Positions 1 through 9,278 of a stretch of 64,000 bases of DNA are shown piece by piece. The position numbers were made by a program, and so were the translations under genes. The number at the start of each line of letters is the position of its first letter. The first letter of the stretch is position 1. Origin of the DNA: an uncultured Verrucomicrobia subdivision 3 bacterium (GTDB lineage: Bacteria > Verrucomicrobiota > Verrucomicrobiia > Limisphaerales > UBA11358); contig CAITTG010000023.1 of assembly GCA_903895255.1 (NCBI GenBank), forward strand, positions 1 to 64,000. The letters are read 5' to 3'. The notes under the pieces were generated by a model that was not told the DNA's origin, made no database searches, and was given only the letters and a program-made list of their open reading frames with translations.

Positions 1-33
1 CAGATCTGGAAAGGGTGAAAACTTGAAAAAAAT

Positions 34-331
34 GGCGCACCAACTGGTTCACGATCAAACGCCGGCCCAAACCTTGCCAACCCTCCGTTTTTATCTGCGT
101 TCATCTGCGTCTATCTGCGGTTAAAATGAATTGTTCCGGCTCAGCCGGATCCATGCAGTTGAAAACGACTTTAACCGCAGATGAAAGCAGATGGGGAAAG
201 GCGGAAAATGAAAAAAAGGCGCACCAAATAGTTCTCGATCAATCGCGAGCCAAACCCTTGCCTGCCTCATGGTTTCATCTGCGTCCATCTGCGTTCATCT
301 GCGGTTGAAATGAGTAGTTCCGGCTCAGGCC
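34..331. repeat. Two ~113-bp direct copies of an intergenic repeat with TCATCTGCG words
   Basis: Copy 1 (34-146) and copy 2 (218-331) share the same order of words: GGCGCACCAA, then GATCAA, CCAAACC, TTGCC, a run of ATCTGCGTTCATCTGCG-type 9-mers, GCGGTT, AAAATGA/GAAATGA and TTCCGGCTCAG. Between them, 172-194 carries the same 9-mer words in inverted orientation (AACCGCAGATGAAAGCAGATG), so 113-124 and 172-183 can pair. No protein-like reading frame spans the block. It is best read as a dispersed intergenic element present twice. Confidence 0.8.
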
Positions 332-423
332 TGTTTCCTATTATACCAACCATGGAAATTACGAATGCAACGCCCCTGGGCAAAATCAGCCGTCGGCCCG
401 GATTCCCCGCCTCGCGCCCCGCG

Positions 424-567
424 CCCCGCGCCTCAAGCCTCTTTTCCCATTCAAGGTCATTCAAGCCTATTCAAGGTGATTCAAGGTGAAAAATTGTTAT
501 GGAAGCCACCCTTCGTCACCTTTTCCGCCCAAAGCCCAAAGCCTCCCCCCGACCTGAGACATGAGAC
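424..567 (-). repeat. Dispersed repeat, copy A (short minisatellite core)
   Basis: Read on the minus strand this stretch has the order: GTCTCATGTCTCAGGTC, a GGGGGGAGGCTTTGGGC block, ACAATTTTTCACC, a 10-bp unit TGAATCACCT (one perfect copy), TGAATAGGCT, TGAATGACCT, TGAATGGGAA, then GAGGCTTGAGGCGCGGGG. The same order occurs in direct orientation at 23366-23550, where the 10-bp unit is expanded to six perfect copies. The remainder of 1-697 holds nothing else that I can identify apart from the direct repeats further left and the amylase leader. Confidence 0.85.
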
Positions 568-697
568 TTGAGACTTGCCCCCCCACCGCACAAAAATGCG
601 ATGGCGCTCGGAAATTTATAATCCATATTACCTTGCGCCATTCCACCTCCCTGTTCACGCCGGGGTTCCTGTCGAACCGCCGCCGCGCCGGGCTCGA

Positions 698-3600
698 ATG
701 TCCAACACCGACCATGCCATGCCTGTTGACCCTGTGAAATCTGTCCGGCCTGAAGCGTCCCGTCGTCCCGCCGCCCCGCTGCTGCTGCTCCTGGCCCTCT
801 GCCTCACCGCCGGCGTGCGCTCGGCGCGCGGCGAGGCCATGCTGGAACTGTTCCAGCAGACCTGGCCCCAAATCACCCAGAAAATGCCCGAAATCGCCGA
901 GGCGGGTTACGACAGCCTCTGGCTGCCCAACCCCGCCAAGGGCAACAGCGGCGCCTATTCCGTGGGGTACGACGTCTTTGATCCCTTCGATCTCGGCAGC
1001 ACGAACCAGCAGGGGACCGTCGCCACCGCCTATGGCACCCAGGCCCAGTTGGTGCAAATGGTGCAGATCGCCCATCGCTTCGGCATCCGCGTGTATTTCG
1101 ACAACGTCATGAACCACCGGTCCAGCACGGTGCCCGGCTATCCCGGGTCCGGCACGGCCACCAATTACTATCCCGGCCTGGTGCCGCAGGACTTTCATTT
1201 GCAAACCGTCAGCGGCGGCTATCAAAACTGGCCGGACGTCAGCTACTGGTGCAGCGTGCAAAACGTGCAAAACCAGCCCCTGCTCGGCTTGATCGACCTC
1301 GCGCAGGAACCCGGCACGGTGAACTGGAATTTCGGCCCCACCGTGGGCAGCACCACCAACAAACCGGTCTTCGTCCGGTTCCCCGGCCGCACGGATTTGT
1401 ACATGGACACCAACGGACCGCTGCTGGGTGTCGGCTGGGGCGGGGCGGGCTGGCGGCCCTTTGACGGCCACGGCCAGCCGGTGGCCGAGGATGTGTCCAC
1501 CTACCTCTGCCGCGCGGTCGCCTGGACCCTGTACACCACCAAATGCGACGGCTTCCGCCTCGACGCCGTGAAGCACGTGCCTGTGAGCTTCTTCGGCAAT
1601 GAAACCGGCCAGACCGATGATCCTTCCTTCGCCGGTTACACCGGGGCCATCCAGGCGATGTTTGATTACGTGCACGGCTACGGCAGCAACGTGACCAGCA
1701 ATGGCTATGTGGAAACCGACGGCAACCGCAACAGCCTGTTCAACCCCGAGGCGCCCCGCAACGATGCCATGATCTTCGGCGAGTACGAGCCGGCCGCGAT
1801 GGCGGCGGGCGAGGATTTTTATGACTATCTCAATTCCGGCATGCGGCTGTTGAATTTCCCGCTCTACAGCCAGATGAACAGTGTGTTCAGCGGCACTTCC
1901 ATGGCGGGCATGGACAGCCGTGATTACACCCCGCCCGGCTCGAATTGCGATGCCAACGGCAACTTCAGCGCGGCCCAGGCGGTGAACCTCCCGCAGTCGC
2001 AAGACGGCGGCAGTTGTTGCCCGGCGAACCAGGGCATGGAGGACGCTTATTTCTTCATGCACGAAGGCCTGCCGATGGTTTACTCGGACGGCTACAATCA
2101 CAACACCAACGGGGGCACGCCCATCGAATCCTACGCCAATTACCTCGGACAATTTGGCGACAACACCATGCCGGAAACGATGTATCTCCATAATCAACTC
2201 TCCCGCGGCGGCACCCTCTCACACTGGAGCGACCAGAACGTGGTGGCCTTTGAGCGGTATGATTATCGCGAGGGCAACAGTGCCGCGCCCGCGACCCAGG
2301 CCGTGGCGCTCTTCGCCATGAATAACAAAACCAGTTATCCCGGGGACATCGCCTTTGATGACGGGGTTGCCCGCACGAGTGACGGCTATTATGGCGGCCA
2401 GTCGGTCTCCAATTCGCGGGCGATGGGCTTGCCCGTGAGCTTCGCACCCGGCTCGGTGCTGGTGCAGCTCGCCAGTTCCTCTCCCACCGGCGGGCGGGCG
2501 TATGCCAGCCTGCTGGTGCATGGGGCCACCTCCAGTCTGGCAACCGCGCAAGCCACCGCCAACGCCGCCGACCCCACCCAGCGCTTGATTTATGTGGGCG
2601 GGCAGGTCGTGCCCAGTGGCGGCGGAGCCATCGAGCTTAACCTGCCCAGCAATGCCTGGGTGATGTATGGTTACCAGTGGCCGCAGGCCAGCCGGGCGAA
2701 TATCCTCACCAATGCCATCATCCTCCGCCAGGGCGGAGTGCCGGCCTCGCGCCTCAACGTTTACCGCACCGACGGTCCGAATGGCGACGCCGGTTTCAAT
2801 CCGGTGTATCCCTTCAAAATGGCCGGGCGGGTGGATCAATACGGCAATGTCATCGGCGGCGTGCATGTCTCCAACCTCACCTACGCCCTGGATATTCCGG
2901 TCGTCACGAATGCGAACTTCGACATCCTCGTGCGCAGTGACGCCTCGGCCTCGAACACGCTGGTGAAGCTGGATGGCGGCCTGGACCTGAACAGTCAGAT
3001 GGGCCTCGGACCGACGGACAACAGCAGCGGGCTTGCCCCCACCAACTTCCCGGATTACCGCGACAACAAGCCGGGGTATGCGAGTGATGTGTTTCAAGGC
3101 TATGAACAAACGGCGCCGCAATTCCGCTACGGCCCGGAGAAATTCGCCGCCCGCATCGTCGCCAACGACAACATCCTCTCCGCCGGCGCGGAAACCTACA
3201 CCTACATCGTGGGCGGGGCCAGTAATGTGGTGACCGGCGCGGGCTACGGCACGACCATCACAAACGCCACCATCAACTGGGCGTATCATGATCCCGCCGC
3301 CACCAACACCGCCCTGGCCCCCAATAACTCCGCCACCCAGCGGGTGCCCCTCAGCCCGGGCGCGGGCCAGGCGGCCACGGTTTATGTGAAGGTGGGCTAC
3401 CAGTTTCAGGCCAACACCGGGTCGCTTTACTACACCACCGATGGCTCGCAACCGGCCGGCGCGTTTGGGGTGCCGCAAGGCACCACCCAGGTCGTGCCGC
3501 TTTATTTTGTCAATCACGACAGCGCCCAGACCAATATTGACTGGTGGCAGGGGTTGATTCCCGCCCAGGGCGCGGGCACCACGGTGCGCTATCAGGCGGC

Positions 3601-4774
3601 CCTCTTCAACAATGCCATCGCTCCGATTTCGGACGCCGAGGCCAGCGGGGCCAAATTTTACGGCCTCAACCAGGCGGTCATCACCAACTTCAACCCCACC
3701 ACCGCCACCGTCTGGTTGCACAACGATTTAAACGTGAACAACACCGTCACCGGCTTGCCCTCCGGCTTCCATATTATCCGCGCCCGGACCTTCCTCCCGC
3801 GTCCCGGCCAGGCCAGTGTCTTTAACACCTTTGCGCAAACCTTTTATTACGACGGCGCCCTCCCGACAGGCGCGGTGCCCTACCCCGGCACGGGCACCAC
3901 CCTCAACACCACGGCTTACACCGTGGTGGTCCGCGCCGACAGCACCGTGACCGGCGTGCAATTTAACATCCAGGACAGCAACCCGGCGAATGACGATCTC
4001 GTCACCGGCCAGGCAAATGGCAATGGCAACGGCACCAACGGGGCGCCGGTCTTTGTGGCGGCCACGGCCGTCACGCCCAATCCCACCATCACGGCGGCCT
4101 ATCCCAATCTGCCGCAGGAATTCCGCTTCAATTACGTCAACATTCCCGGAAGCGGCACGGCAACCATCTCGGTGCGGCTTAATGAGTTTGCCACCAGCGT
4201 TTACACGAATCGTTACACCTTGCTCACCTCGGCGGTGACGACGCTGGCGCCCACTCAGTATGTGGAAATCGCCAGCCCCCCCACCAATGGCGTGGTGCTG
4301 CCCTACAGCACCAACACCACCTATCTGCTCTCGGCGTGCTTTAGTTCCACGCTGACCACGGCCGCCACCAATTTCAATTTACTGATCAACGGCGTGCTGC
4401 AACCGTCCTCCGCCTACATCTTGCGGCCCAATGGCTTGTGCACGGGCATGAAGGCGTTTTATTACAACTGGAGCAACCCGCCGCTGGGCACCAACGTCAT
4501 TCAGCTCATTTACACCAACAATGTTCCGGCGCTGCTCGACACCCGCAGTCTGGTGGTGGCGCCGCCGCTGCGCATTTCCGGCCTGAGCAGCAACAACCAG
4601 CTCGTGGTCTGGGCCAGCGCCCCCGGGGTGAACTATCAAGTGCTGGCCACCACCAACCTCGCCCGGCCCTTCCAGCCCATCAGCACGGTCATTCCCGCCA
4701 CCGGCCCCTCGGCGTATTACTATGACCCCAACCCGGTGCCCCAGAAATTCTATGAAATTGAAATGCTGCCCTGA
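698..4774 (+). CDS. Secreted GH13 alpha-amylase family protein, multidomain
   Basis: Predicted to hydrolyse alpha-1,4-glucans outside the cytoplasm. From the ATG at 698 it has 1358 residues; an ATG at 719 is an equally good start. Both leave a signal peptide with a leucine-rich core ending near Gly-Val-Arg-Ser-Ala-Arg-Gly. The GH13 motifs are visible: DNVMNH near residue 135 (region I), GFRLDAVKH near 285 with the likely nucleophile Asp289 (region II), and IFGEYE near 360 with the likely acid/base Glu362 (region III). Region IV is less regular (around SQDGGSCC). After the barrel come about 700 residues rich in Asn, Thr and Ala, in beta-sandwich-like stretches, and a C-terminal module ending PQKFYEIEML, a tail type common in secreted verrucomicrobial proteins. 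It is followed by a PEP-CTERM gene and faces a convergent amylomaltase, so the three form a starch-use neighbourhood. The family is clear; the exact specificity is not. Confidence 0.88.
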   Translation: MSNTDHAMPVDPVKSVRPEASRRPAAPLLLLLALCLTAGVRSARGEAMLELFQQTWPQITQKMPEIAEAGYDSLWLPNPAKGNSGAYSVGYDVFDPFDLGSTNQQGTVATAYGTQAQLVQMVQIAHRFGIRVYFDNVMNHRSSTVPGYPGSGTATNYYPGLVPQDFHLQTVSGGYQNWPDVSYWCSVQNVQNQPLLGLIDLAQEPGTVNWNFGPTVGSTTNKPVFVRFPGRTDLYMDTNGPLLGVGWGGAGWRPFDGHGQPVAEDVSTYLCRAVAWTLYTTKCDGFRLDAVKHVPVSFFGNETGQTDDPSFAGYTGAIQAMFDYVHGYGSNVTSNGYVETDGNRNSLFNPEAPRNDAMIFGEYEPAAMAAGEDFYDYLNSGMRLLNFPLYSQMNSVFSGTSMAGMDSRDYTPPGSNCDANGNFSAAQAVNLPQSQDGGSCCPANQGMEDAYFFMHEGLPMVYSDGYNHNTNGGTPIESYANYLGQFGDNTMPETMYLHNQLSRGGTLSHWSDQNVVAFERYDYREGNSAAPATQAVALFAMNNKTSYPGDIAFDDGVARTSDGYYGGQSVSNSRAMGLPVSFAPGSVLVQLASSSPTGGRAYASLLVHGATSSLATAQATANAADPTQRLIYVGGQVVPSGGGAIELNLPSNAWVMYGYQWPQASRANILTNAIILRQGGVPASRLNVYRTDGPNGDAGFNPVYPFKMAGRVDQYGNVIGGVHVSNLTYALDIPVVTNANFDILVRSDASASNTLVKLDGGLDLNSQMGLGPTDNSSGLAPTNFPDYRDNKPGYASDVFQGYEQTAPQFRYGPEKFAARIVANDNILSAGAETYTYIVGGASNVVTGAGYGTTITNATINWAYHDPAATNTALAPNNSATQRVPLSPGAGQAATVYVKVGYQFQANTGSLYYTTDGSQPAGAFGVPQGTTQVVPLYFVNHDSAQTNIDWWQGLIPAQGAGTTVRYQAALFNNAIAPISDAEASGAKFYGLNQAVITNFNPTTATVWLHNDLNVNNTVTGLPSGFHIIRARTFLPRPGQASVFNTFAQTFYYDGALPTGAVPYPGTGTTLNTTAYTVVVRADSTVTGVQFNIQDSNPANDDLVTGQANGNGNGTNGAPVFVAATAVTPNPTITAAYPNLPQEFRFNYVNIPGSGTATISVRLNEFATSVYTNRYTLLTSAVTTLAPTQYVEIASPPTNGVVLPYSTNTTYLLSACFSSTLTTAATNFNLLINGVLQPSSAYILRPNGLCTGMKAFYYNWSNPPLGTNVIQLIYTNNVPALLDTRSLVVAPPLRISGLSSNNQLVVWASAPGVNYQVLATTNLARPFQPISTVIPATGPSAYYYDPNPVPQKFYEIEMLP

Positions 4775-4873
4775 CGACACGGGCCTTTGAACCCGTACCG
4801 CATAAACATGCGGGTTGCAATTTGTGAGCTTTCCAGTGACAGTACAGCGAACCCAGAGAAAATAAACAAATCA

Positions 4874-5719
4874 ATGAATCAACCAACATTGTCTTCACTG
4901 GCTGGCTTGCGCCGCCATTTACTCAAAAACTTCTTTCTGGCCAGTGCCATCGCCGGTGCCGCCACGCTCGCCGCCCACGCGCAAATCACCGTGGCGAGCG
5001 ATAACGCCGGCAACTACTCCGCTTGGCCCCAAACTGCTAACAATGGCACGGGCTTCGGGAATTGGTCCTTCAACAACACCACGCCCAACGGCGGCTATTC
5101 GGGCCAGTTTCTCGGCGCTAGCAGCGGGATTAACAGCGGGAACGGCAACGCCTTTGGCTTTTACGCCAACAGCGGCACTTACGCCGCCGCTCACGCCATC
5201 GCCCCTTTTTCGGCTGGTTCTCTCAGTGCCAACCAGACCTTTTCCATTCAATACCAGAATGGTAACATCGGCGACACTGGCGGCCAGGATGGGTTCAATC
5301 TGCAAAACAGCTCCGGCAACAACCTGTTTCAATTCTACTTCATCGGCGGCCTGAACGATTATTATATCAACGTCTGGACGAGTTCCGGCTCGGGGGTGCA
5401 GGTGGATACCGGGGTGGGCTACTCCTCCGGTCCAATTACCTTGGATTACACCCAGGGCAGTGCCGGTGCATGGTCCTTCGCCCTGCTGGAGGGCGCCACC
5501 ACCGAGGCGACCTTGTCCTCCACCAGCACCGGTGACTTCATCTGGCAGAATGGTGTTTCCCAAGCGGATCTCTACAATCAGAATGGCGGCAATCTCGGCA
5601 ACCAGAACGCCAACAGTTATTTCAATAACCTGCAAATTACCTCCGCCCCGGAACCCACAACCCTGGCGCTCGGCGCGCTCTCCGGCCTGGCCCTCCTGGC
5701 GGCCCGCCGCCGGAAGTAA
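4874..5719 (+). CDS. PEP-CTERM sorting domain protein, surface/exported
   Basis: Exported protein of 281 residues. The ATG at 4874 is preferred because it opens a normal signal peptide (basic LRRHLLKN, hydrophobic FFLASAIAGAATLAAHA); an upstream in-frame ATG would add 29 residues with no signal character. The mature part is rich in Gly, Asn and Ser and resembles a secreted beta-sandwich. The C terminus is a textbook PEP-CTERM tripartite signal: APEPTTLAL, a hydrophobic LGALSGLALLAA helix, then RRRK. Such proteins are cleaved and anchored by an exosortase, and no exosortase gene is in this window. It lies 100 bp downstream of the amylase on the same strand and may be co-transcribed. Function unknown; a surface or matrix protein is the reasonable guess. 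Confidence 0.88.
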   Translation: MNQPTLSSLAGLRRHLLKNFFLASAIAGAATLAAHAQITVASDNAGNYSAWPQTANNGTGFGNWSFNNTTPNGGYSGQFLGASSGINSGNGNAFGFYANSGTYAAAHAIAPFSAGSLSANQTFSIQYQNGNIGDTGGQDGFNLQNSSGNNLFQFYFIGGLNDYYINVWTSSGSGVQVDTGVGYSSGPITLDYTQGSAGAWSFALLEGATTEATLSSTSTGDFIWQNGVSQADLYNQNGGNLGNQNANSYFNNLQITSAPEPTTLALGALSGLALLAARRRK

Positions 5720-5740
5720 TCTTACAATATACGATATTAA

Positions 5741-5771
5741 AGCGCCCCGGGCCGCCCCGGGGCGCTTTTTC
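5741..5771 (+). terminator. Rho-independent terminator between convergent genes
   Basis: A perfect 10-bp stem, AGCGCCCCGG (5741-5750) with CCGGGGCGCT (5757-5766), has a 6-nt loop and is followed by a T run. It sits 21 bp after the PEP-CTERM stop and overlaps the end of the convergent amylomaltase gene. The T run is only on the plus strand, though AT-rich sequence follows on the minus side too. Confidence 0.9.
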
Positions 5772-8442
5772 ATGCCCGCCCATTTTCCTGCAAGCGCCGG
5801 CGCAACCGGTCGTTAAACTCCGCCGCCTGCAGCAACTGTTCCAGGGTGTGGTGCAGCCGGTAACGCCAGTGGTAACTCGGAATCGCCGGTACATTGATGC
5901 GCTCGGCGTCCACTTCCGCCCGCCGCAGCGCCGCGTCCATGCCCAGCAAATCCTGCAACTGGAAGATGCTCCACATGGCCGGCGACGCCAAATGTTGCTC
6001 CACCACCGCCGCCACGATTTCCGGGGTCGCCACCCGCGGGGCCGGACCCGTGCCGCCCAGTTCGCGCTCGTAAAACTTCTGCGTGAGCGCGGGCTCCTCC
6101 GTCCACCAGCCGCGAATGGTGCTCATGTCATGCGTGGAGGGCGTGACCACGCTCAGATACGGCGCCTCGGCCGGACGCGAAAATTCCCGGCCCGGATCCT
6201 TGGGCATGCGCTGGATTTCCAGGCTGAGCAGGCCCAGGTCGCGCATCACCTCCGGCACGCAGGCCGGCACCATCCCGAGATCCTCGCCGCAAATGAGCAT
6301 GTCCGTGCCGCGCTTGAGCGCCGGCAGTTTCTGGAGGGCTTCGCGCTTCCAAAACTCGTCCTGCCGCCGGTAGAAATAATCCACATACAAATCCTTCAAC
6401 CGCGCCTGCGTGTCCGGCGCCAGCCGCTGGAACGACAGCGTGGTCTCCATGCCAAAGCGGAAATGAAAGTGCCCGTCCACTTCCAGTAGAATCACGTTGC
6501 TGATCAAATCAAACAGCCCCAGCCGCAAATGCTCATTTATTTTGTTCGCCTCCCGCCCGGCAAACCAGTTCTCCACGGCCCGCTGGGTGGCGAATTCCGT
6601 TTTCAACGTGTAAAAGTCACCGCCCTGATGGTGAAGGAATTGCTCCCGGACCAGCCCCGACTGCCCGCCAAAAATTTCGGTCAACACCGCCCCGGTAATA
6701 TATGGCTGGGTAAACCGCTTGCGGTCCAGGAAAATACCGCGCGCGTGAAACTCCGCCGCCTCGATGGGAATGGCCGGCACGAAGTACCCGAGGATGCCCT
6801 CAACCGCGTGCGCCGAGCTGCTCCAGATGCGGAAGAAACCGAGGATGTGATCAATCCGGAAGGCGTCAAAATAATGCCCCATCTGGGCAAACCGCCGCTT
6901 CCACCACGCGAAGCCATCCGCCGCCATGCGCGGCCAGTTGTAAGTGGGGAAGCCCCAGTTCTGACCTTTGGCCGCGAAGGGATCGGGTGGCGCACCCGCC
7001 TGCATGTCCAGGTGGTACAATTCCGGCTCCTGCCAGGCGTCCGCCCCATGACGATAAACGCCAATGGCAATGTCGCCTTTCAATACCAAACCAGCGGCGT
7101 GAATATGTTCCGCGGCATCCTGCAACTGCCGGTGCAAATGATACTGGATGAAGTAATGGAATTCGATTTCAGCATTATTCCGGGCCAGGTTCGCAATGGC
7201 CGCGGCGTCATAAGTCTGGTGCTCCGGCCAGCGGCTGAAATCCGGCGTGCCATGCAAGTCCCGCAAATAACAGAAGGCGGCGTAAGGCACCAGCCACGCC
7301 TGGTTTTCCGCAAAGAAATCCCGGTAAGCCTTCGCCCGGAGGGTGGCCGCGCGTTGGGAGGGAAAGATTTTCTTGAGAAAGCCTAGTTTGGCCCGCAGCA
7401 CCGCCTCATAATCCACTTCGGGCAGCGCGTTGAGCCGCTGCCGTTCACCTTCGAGTTCGGCCAGAAGCGGACGGTTTTTAGGCGTCACCACGGCCGCGAG
7501 ATTGAGGTATTGCGGATGCAAAGCGAAGGCCGAGATGGCGGCGTAAGGGTAGGAATCCCGCCAGGTGTGCGTGGCGCTGGTGTCATTGACCGGCAAGAGC
7601 TGGATCAGTTTCAGGCCAGCTTGCCTGCCCCAATCGGCCAGGGCCTTCAAGTCGGCAAACTCGCCCACCCCGAAGCTCTGTTCGGTGCGCAAACTAAAGA
7701 CCGGCACCGCCACCCCCGCGCCGCGCCAGGCGGGCGCGGGCAGGGCGGCGAAACCGTCGTTGATGACCGTGTGTTTGCCCGGCGCCGGGGCATCCCAGAA
7801 ATGGCGGTTGGAGCCGCCCTCAAACGCCACGAACGAATGGTGAACCACGTCGAATATTCCGTACTTATAGGTGACCGGAAAGGTCTGGCCGGACAAATCC
7901 ACCGGCGCGGCAAAATCATCCGCCCCGGGCGCGTGACTCAGCAATATGGGGGAATGCGTGTGCCAGTTGCCGAGCGCGGCGCCTTCCCCCAACAGGCAGA
8001 GCGTCTGGCCCGGTGCCAGCAGCGGGGCTTTCACCCGGAAGGTATGGGTGCCAGCGTTCGCGGGGGGACGCGGCACCCGCACCGGCGGCTGGGACAGCAA
8101 CACTTTTTTAAATGGTTCCGTGTAAAAAACATTCTCCACGAATCCCGGATGGTTCCAGGTATCCAGCACCAGCAAGTGTTCGCCGGGAAATTCAGCCGCC
8201 AGCAGTGAACGATTCCGCCCCCAGTCAGCAAGGGAGGTGCCATCGGGCTGACGGAGGGTGTAGGAATAATTGAGCGGAACAGTGGCCGGATACTCCGTCG
8301 CGGGCAGGGTCACCTCCCACGTCTCATGATCCACATACCGCAGGGGCAGGGGTTCAGCCGGCAAAGGGGCCGGCCCCGAAAGCCAGAGGGACTGGCCGGG
8401 TTGGGTGTGGAAACGGAGCCGAAACGTCAGGGTCATGGCCAT
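5770..8442 (-). CDS. malQ: 4-alpha-glucanotransferase (amylomaltase, DPE2-type) with N-terminal CBM20 domains
   Basis: Transfers alpha-1,4-glucan segments between maltodextrins in the cytoplasm (GH77). At 890 residues it is much longer than classic MalQ (about 500-700). The extra length is two N-terminal starch-binding CBM20-like domains, residues ~1-115 (LTFRLRFHTQPGQSLWLSG) and ~130-235 (HTFRVKAPLLAPGQTLCLLG, then LGNWHTHSP). GH77 motifs follow: FRIDHILGFFRIW with the nucleophile Asp, ICGEDLGMVP with the acid/base Glu, and STHDMSTIRGWW with the transition-state Asp. This is the architecture of plant DPE2 and of some bacterial MalQ. No signal peptide is seen. A second ATG at 8436 is possible. 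The convergent amylase would supply its substrates once maltodextrins are imported; no transporter for them is in the window. Confidence 0.92.
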   Translation of the reverse strand: MAMTLTFRLRFHTQPGQSLWLSGPAPLPAEPLPLRYVDHETWEVTLPATEYPATVPLNYSYTLRQPDGTSLADWGRNRSLLAAEFPGEHLLVLDTWNHPGFVENVFYTEPFKKVLLSQPPVRVPRPPANAGTHTFRVKAPLLAPGQTLCLLGEGAALGNWHTHSPILLSHAPGADDFAAPVDLSGQTFPVTYKYGIFDVVHHSFVAFEGGSNRHFWDAPAPGKHTVINDGFAALPAPAWRGAGVAVPVFSLRTEQSFGVGEFADLKALADWGRQAGLKLIQLLPVNDTSATHTWRDSYPYAAISAFALHPQYLNLAAVVTPKNRPLLAELEGERQRLNALPEVDYEAVLRAKLGFLKKIFPSQRAATLRAKAYRDFFAENQAWLVPYAAFCYLRDLHGTPDFSRWPEHQTYDAAAIANLARNNAEIEFHYFIQYHLHRQLQDAAEHIHAAGLVLKGDIAIGVYRHGADAWQEPELYHLDMQAGAPPDPFAAKGQNWGFPTYNWPRMAADGFAWWKRRFAQMGHYFDAFRIDHILGFFRIWSSSAHAVEGILGYFVPAIPIEAAEFHARGIFLDRKRFTQPYITGAVLTEIFGGQSGLVREQFLHHQGGDFYTLKTEFATQRAVENWFAGREANKINEHLRLGLFDLISNVILLEVDGHFHFRFGMETTLSFQRLAPDTQARLKDLYVDYFYRRQDEFWKREALQKLPALKRGTDMLICGEDLGMVPACVPEVMRDLGLLSLEIQRMPKDPGREFSRPAEAPYLSVVTPSTHDMSTIRGWWTEEPALTQKFYERELGGTGPAPRVATPEIVAAVVEQHLASPAMWSIFQLQDLLGMDAALRRAEVDAERINVPAIPSYHWRYRLHHTLEQLLQAAEFNDRLRRRLQENGRA

Positions 8443-8603
8443 ATGATTAGCAGGCCCGGCGGCGGTTGCAAACCCGCACGAAAATGCGGGTGCCGGCCCG
8501 CCGAGAATGACAACAATGTCATTTGCACTTTCGCGCCGGTTCCGTTAGCTGATATGAATGTACTTGGCCCGGGCAAGGCTGCGGGCAATGACCGACCGAA
8601 ACC

Positions 8604-9278
8604 ATGCGCATCCTGGTCGTCGAAGACGAACACAAAACCGCCTCGTTCATCCGCAAGGCCCTGCAAACCGAGGGCTTGATCGTGGAGGTGTGCCCGGACG
8701 GGGAGGCGGCGCTGGCGCAATGCCAGACTACAAGGTTTGACGCGCTGGTGCTGGACATCATGCTCCCCGGGCGCGATGGCTTGAGCGTGCTGCGCGAACT
8801 GCGTTTGCAGGGCCGGCAACTTCCGGTGTTGCTCCTGTCCGCGCGCGGCGAGGTGAACGAGCGGGTGGCGGGTTTGAATGCAGGGGCGGATGATTACCTG
8901 CCCAAACCCTTCGAACTGGCCGAACTGGTGGCCCGCCTGCGCGCCCTCACCCGGCGCGGGAACGAGAGCCAGACGACAATTCTGTGCGTGGCGGATTTGC
9001 AATTGGACACCCACACCCGCCAGGCGCGCCGGGGGAGGGTGGAAATCCAACTGACCGCCCGGGAATACCGGCTGCTGGAATTTCTCATGCGCTCGGCCGG
9101 AATCATCTGTGCGCGCATGACCCTCATAGAAAAAGTCTGGGATTACGATTTCGACCCCGGCACCAACCTGGTGGATGTCTACATCCGCCGGTTGCGGGAA
9201 AAAATTGACGCGGGTTTTGAGGTCAAGCTGTTGCATACCGTCCGGGGCGCGGGTTATCTTCTCAAGGAACCAACATGA
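8604..9278 (+). CDS. OmpR/PhoB-family response regulator
   Basis: DNA-binding response regulator of 224 residues. The receiver domain has acidic residues Glu7-Asp8, phospho-acceptor Asp51 (VLDIMLPGRDG), Ser79 and Lys101 (YLPKPF). The C-terminal winged-helix domain, about 125-222, includes LTAREYRLLEFLMRS and VDVYIRRLREKID. The length and the pairing with a HAMP kinase resemble the CusR/CopR type that controls metal efflux. Its stop overlaps the kinase start (ATGA at 9275), so the two are translationally coupled. The 161-bp gap to the divergent amylomaltase gene should hold its promoter. A metal-responsive role is inferred from type and from the nearby efflux genes. Confidence 0.9.
   Translation: MRILVVEDEHKTASFIRKALQTEGLIVEVCPDGEAALAQCQTTRFDALVLDIMLPGRDGLSVLRELRLQGRQLPVLLLSARGEVNERVAGLNAGADDYLPKPFELAELVARLRALTRRGNESQTTILCVADLQLDTHTRQARRGRVEIQLTAREYRLLEFLMRSAGIICARMTLIEKVWDYDFDPGTNLVDVYIRRLREKIDAGFEVKLLHTVRGAGYLLKEPT

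Noticed and set aside
497..2197. Long minus-strand reading frame (566 codons) opposite the amylase
   Set aside because: Its residue pattern (His, Arg, Val, Gly rich) is that of an antisense shadow in GC-rich DNA, and the plus-strand amylase has clear catalytic motifs.
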